A DNA stretch of 20,927 nucleotides from Rhizophagus sp. LPA8_4_AMF (lineage: Eukaryota > Glomeromycota > Glomeromycetes > Glomerales > Glomeraceae). A program made the translations under genes and the position numbers. The first letter of the stretch is position 1; each line of letters begins with the position of its first letter. The notes below the pieces were generated by a model. It was not told the origin of the DNA. It saw only the letters and a list, made by a program, of their open reading frames with translations, and did not search any database. Shown here piece after piece: positions 19,340-20,927 of the stretch. The stretch lies in assembly GCA_021464525.1 (NCBI GenBank), contig JADRCO010001253.1:1-20927 (forward strand), in the 5' to 3' direction.

Positions 19340-20445
19340 GACTTTGGTACACTGCTCTGGGTTTGCTTATTGTCATATTAACGAAAGTGAAATTGTGTGT
19401 TCAAATGATAAATGGCATGATGGAACAGTAAGTCAATTAAATACCAATACAGTTCTTTCAATACGACAATGATTATAACAATATAAAATTGTGAGGAGCA
19501 GCAGCTCTAGCTAAAAAGCAAAATCATAGTACAAAAAAATAAAATAGTAGCGAATTATTCAAATTACATTTAGTTGATTTATTAGATGAGTTTAAACCTA
19601 AACTTCCAGTTGATTATTAAAAAGCTGTTACTGATTATCTTAGGGAAATTGGCAAGGTTACATTATTTTATTATAATAATAAAATTTTATTAATAAATTC
19701 AAAAAATAATGTCTTTTATGCATGCACATAATTATTCATTAAAAAAAATGATGTTATTTACGTATAATTGTTTTCAAGATAATTAAAGAAACTGTCAAGA
19801 CACACTGTCCATTGATTGATTACTTTAAGAATATTCTCTAGTGATTACCATTCCTGCAGAATTTTCTGAAAAGTCAAAAGCAATTATAAAAGATGTGCAT
19901 TTAATGCAGAATTAATCAAAGAAGAATGTTCACCAAATTTTCAGTTTACTACAGAACATAAGAAACTTCACGATTTCCATAACATTTTTTCATATTTTAA
20001 ATCAAGATATTTATCTATTTATTTATTTCTAGCTGAAGCTGCTGTGGTATATTGCATGAAGGATCTTAGAGAACAGAATCTTGCACAATCAGGAAGTATG
20101 TTTGAAGGTATATTCGCTCTCTTCAATAAAAAAAAAATAATGTAATTATCTATAATTTGGGCATTAACTAATTTTATGATAGTTGGCTTCGGTGGTGGTA
20201 CAGTAGATATAACAACTTGTAAGCAATTAGACAGAATAACTGAAAGGGCCAGAGATTTTTGTGAGAGTATGTTTATTGATGTTAAATTTATTAAATATTT
20301 ACGAAATAGACTCAGAGATAAACTAATGAATTCACTTAGAGATAATAATTATAGACAAATGCAAATCAATTTTGTAAATATGGTAAAATAGGTGATGATC
20401 CAGATTTTTCATATCAGATATGTATTGGATATTCCACTTAGTTTA
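19340..20445 (+). pseudogene. Decayed and 3'-truncated HSPA12-like gene (relic G)
   Basis: Homologous exons can be placed at about 19340-19656, 19779-19957, 20033-20095 and 20168-20445. Lesions: the start of the core (IRVVVGL) is replaced by the minisatellite, and the phosphate-1 loop is disrupted after DFG. An extra base sits in the TNTVLQYD strand, and several in-frame stops follow (for example in NIKL*GAAALAKK). Exon 3 has two single-base deletions. The donor after TTE has changed from GT to AT (19958-19959), and the acceptor before NFMIV from AG to AA (20166-20167). The phosphate-2 motif is GFGGGTVD in place of DCGGGTVD, losing a conserved acidic residue. Homology stops soon after DDPDFSYQ, so the adenosine motif and the whole C-terminal module are gone. 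Best parallels are genes B and E. Confidence 0.9.
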
Positions 20446-20927
20446 GAAACTATGTCGATCATTTAGCTGGATCAGCTAAATTCCAATTTCAGTTACAACA
20501 CCTACACCAAAATCCTGATAAATGCAAATAAATTCTGATAGTCAGAAAAATCTTGACAACTAAAATCCTGACTGGGATGAGGTTTGAGATTAGTTAATTT
20601 GTTTCTAATTTCAGATTATTAGTAATCTAGTAATATACTCTACATATTCCTTTTGATTAAAATAATTTTTTAATTTTATTAATACTGTAATAGTAATGTT
20701 AATAATACTAGAGAAACAGAAACCGTTGTAGGTCCAGAACAAAAAAAATTTTCACTTGTTTATCTATCTTTATTTATTCATCAAATATAGCACAAAATTT
20801 CAGTGACGTGATAACGAGTATATTTCAGGGGCTTTAAAAGGAAATAACATGGTGTGTGATATACATGTTGCCCAAATTATTTTGGGATGCCATAATTATA
20901 ATTTGGGATGCTGTAATTCATTCAGTT
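20446..20927. other. Right-edge intergenic region with repeat remnants
   Basis: A perfect hairpin TTTAGCTG-GAT-CAGCTAAA (20462-20480) begins just past the truncation of relic G. Four spaced copies of an AATCCTGA-like word (about 20511, 20531, 20549 and 20564) follow within 75 bp. At the right end TTTGGGATG repeats with a 21-nt period (20881 and 20902), and CCCAAATTAT (20871-20880) pairs perfectly with ATAATTTGGG (20898-20907). These look like parts of dispersed non-coding repeats. No gene is seen. Confidence 0.5.

Noticed and set aside
19092..19376. Minus-strand open frame of 94 codons with FKFSLFS repeats
   Set aside because: It is the complement of the 27-nt minisatellite in front of relic G and has no non-repeat coding signal.

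Overview
The window looks like nuclear DNA of an arbuscular mycorrhizal fungus (Glomeromycotina, Rhizophagus-like). This is an inference from strongly AT-rich DNA, many short (58-103 bp) GT..AG introns, and a dense cluster of HSPA12-type Hsp70-like paralogues, a family I know to be expanded in that lineage. No bacterial operon structure, CRISPR array, rRNA or convincing intact tRNA was seen.

The backbone is a cluster of HSPA12-like genes on alternating strands. Four have complete, frame-consistent models reconstructed here from splice sites: B (+, 4959-7119, 593 aa), D (-, 7599-9616, 554 aa), E (-, 12927-15028, 583 aa) and F (+, 15224-17516, 550 aa). Gene A (-, 2532-4625) keeps every splice site but carries two deletions and is a recent pseudogene. 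Gene G (+, about 19115-20445) is heavily decayed and 3'-truncated. Two further relics are an N-terminal fragment (-, about 17915-18060) and a C-terminal-exon fragment (-, about 490-690). A, B, D and E share the same five intron positions (phases 1,0,1,1,0). F is a divergent paralogue with eight introns.

One unrelated gene lies inside the cluster: a 706-aa protein (+, 9974-12094) with about 24 tandem 7-residue Lys/Arg/Glu repeats (a 21-nt minisatellite), then a coiled coil and a C-terminal region I do not recognise. It is divergent from D across a 357-bp gap. A/B (333 bp) and E/F (195 bp) are also head-to-head pairs. The A/B gap carries an inverted pair of two-element motifs that places the same sequence upstream of each gene.

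The flanks hold a truncated duplication of a small Lys-rich ORF (left edge, with a T22A22 tract), a 27-nt minisatellite fused to the start of relic G, hairpins, and other repeat remnants. The encoded Hsp70-like proteins should be cytosolic ATPases with an actin-type nucleotide-binding domain and a short beta-rich C-terminal module without the helical lid. Their clients are unknown.
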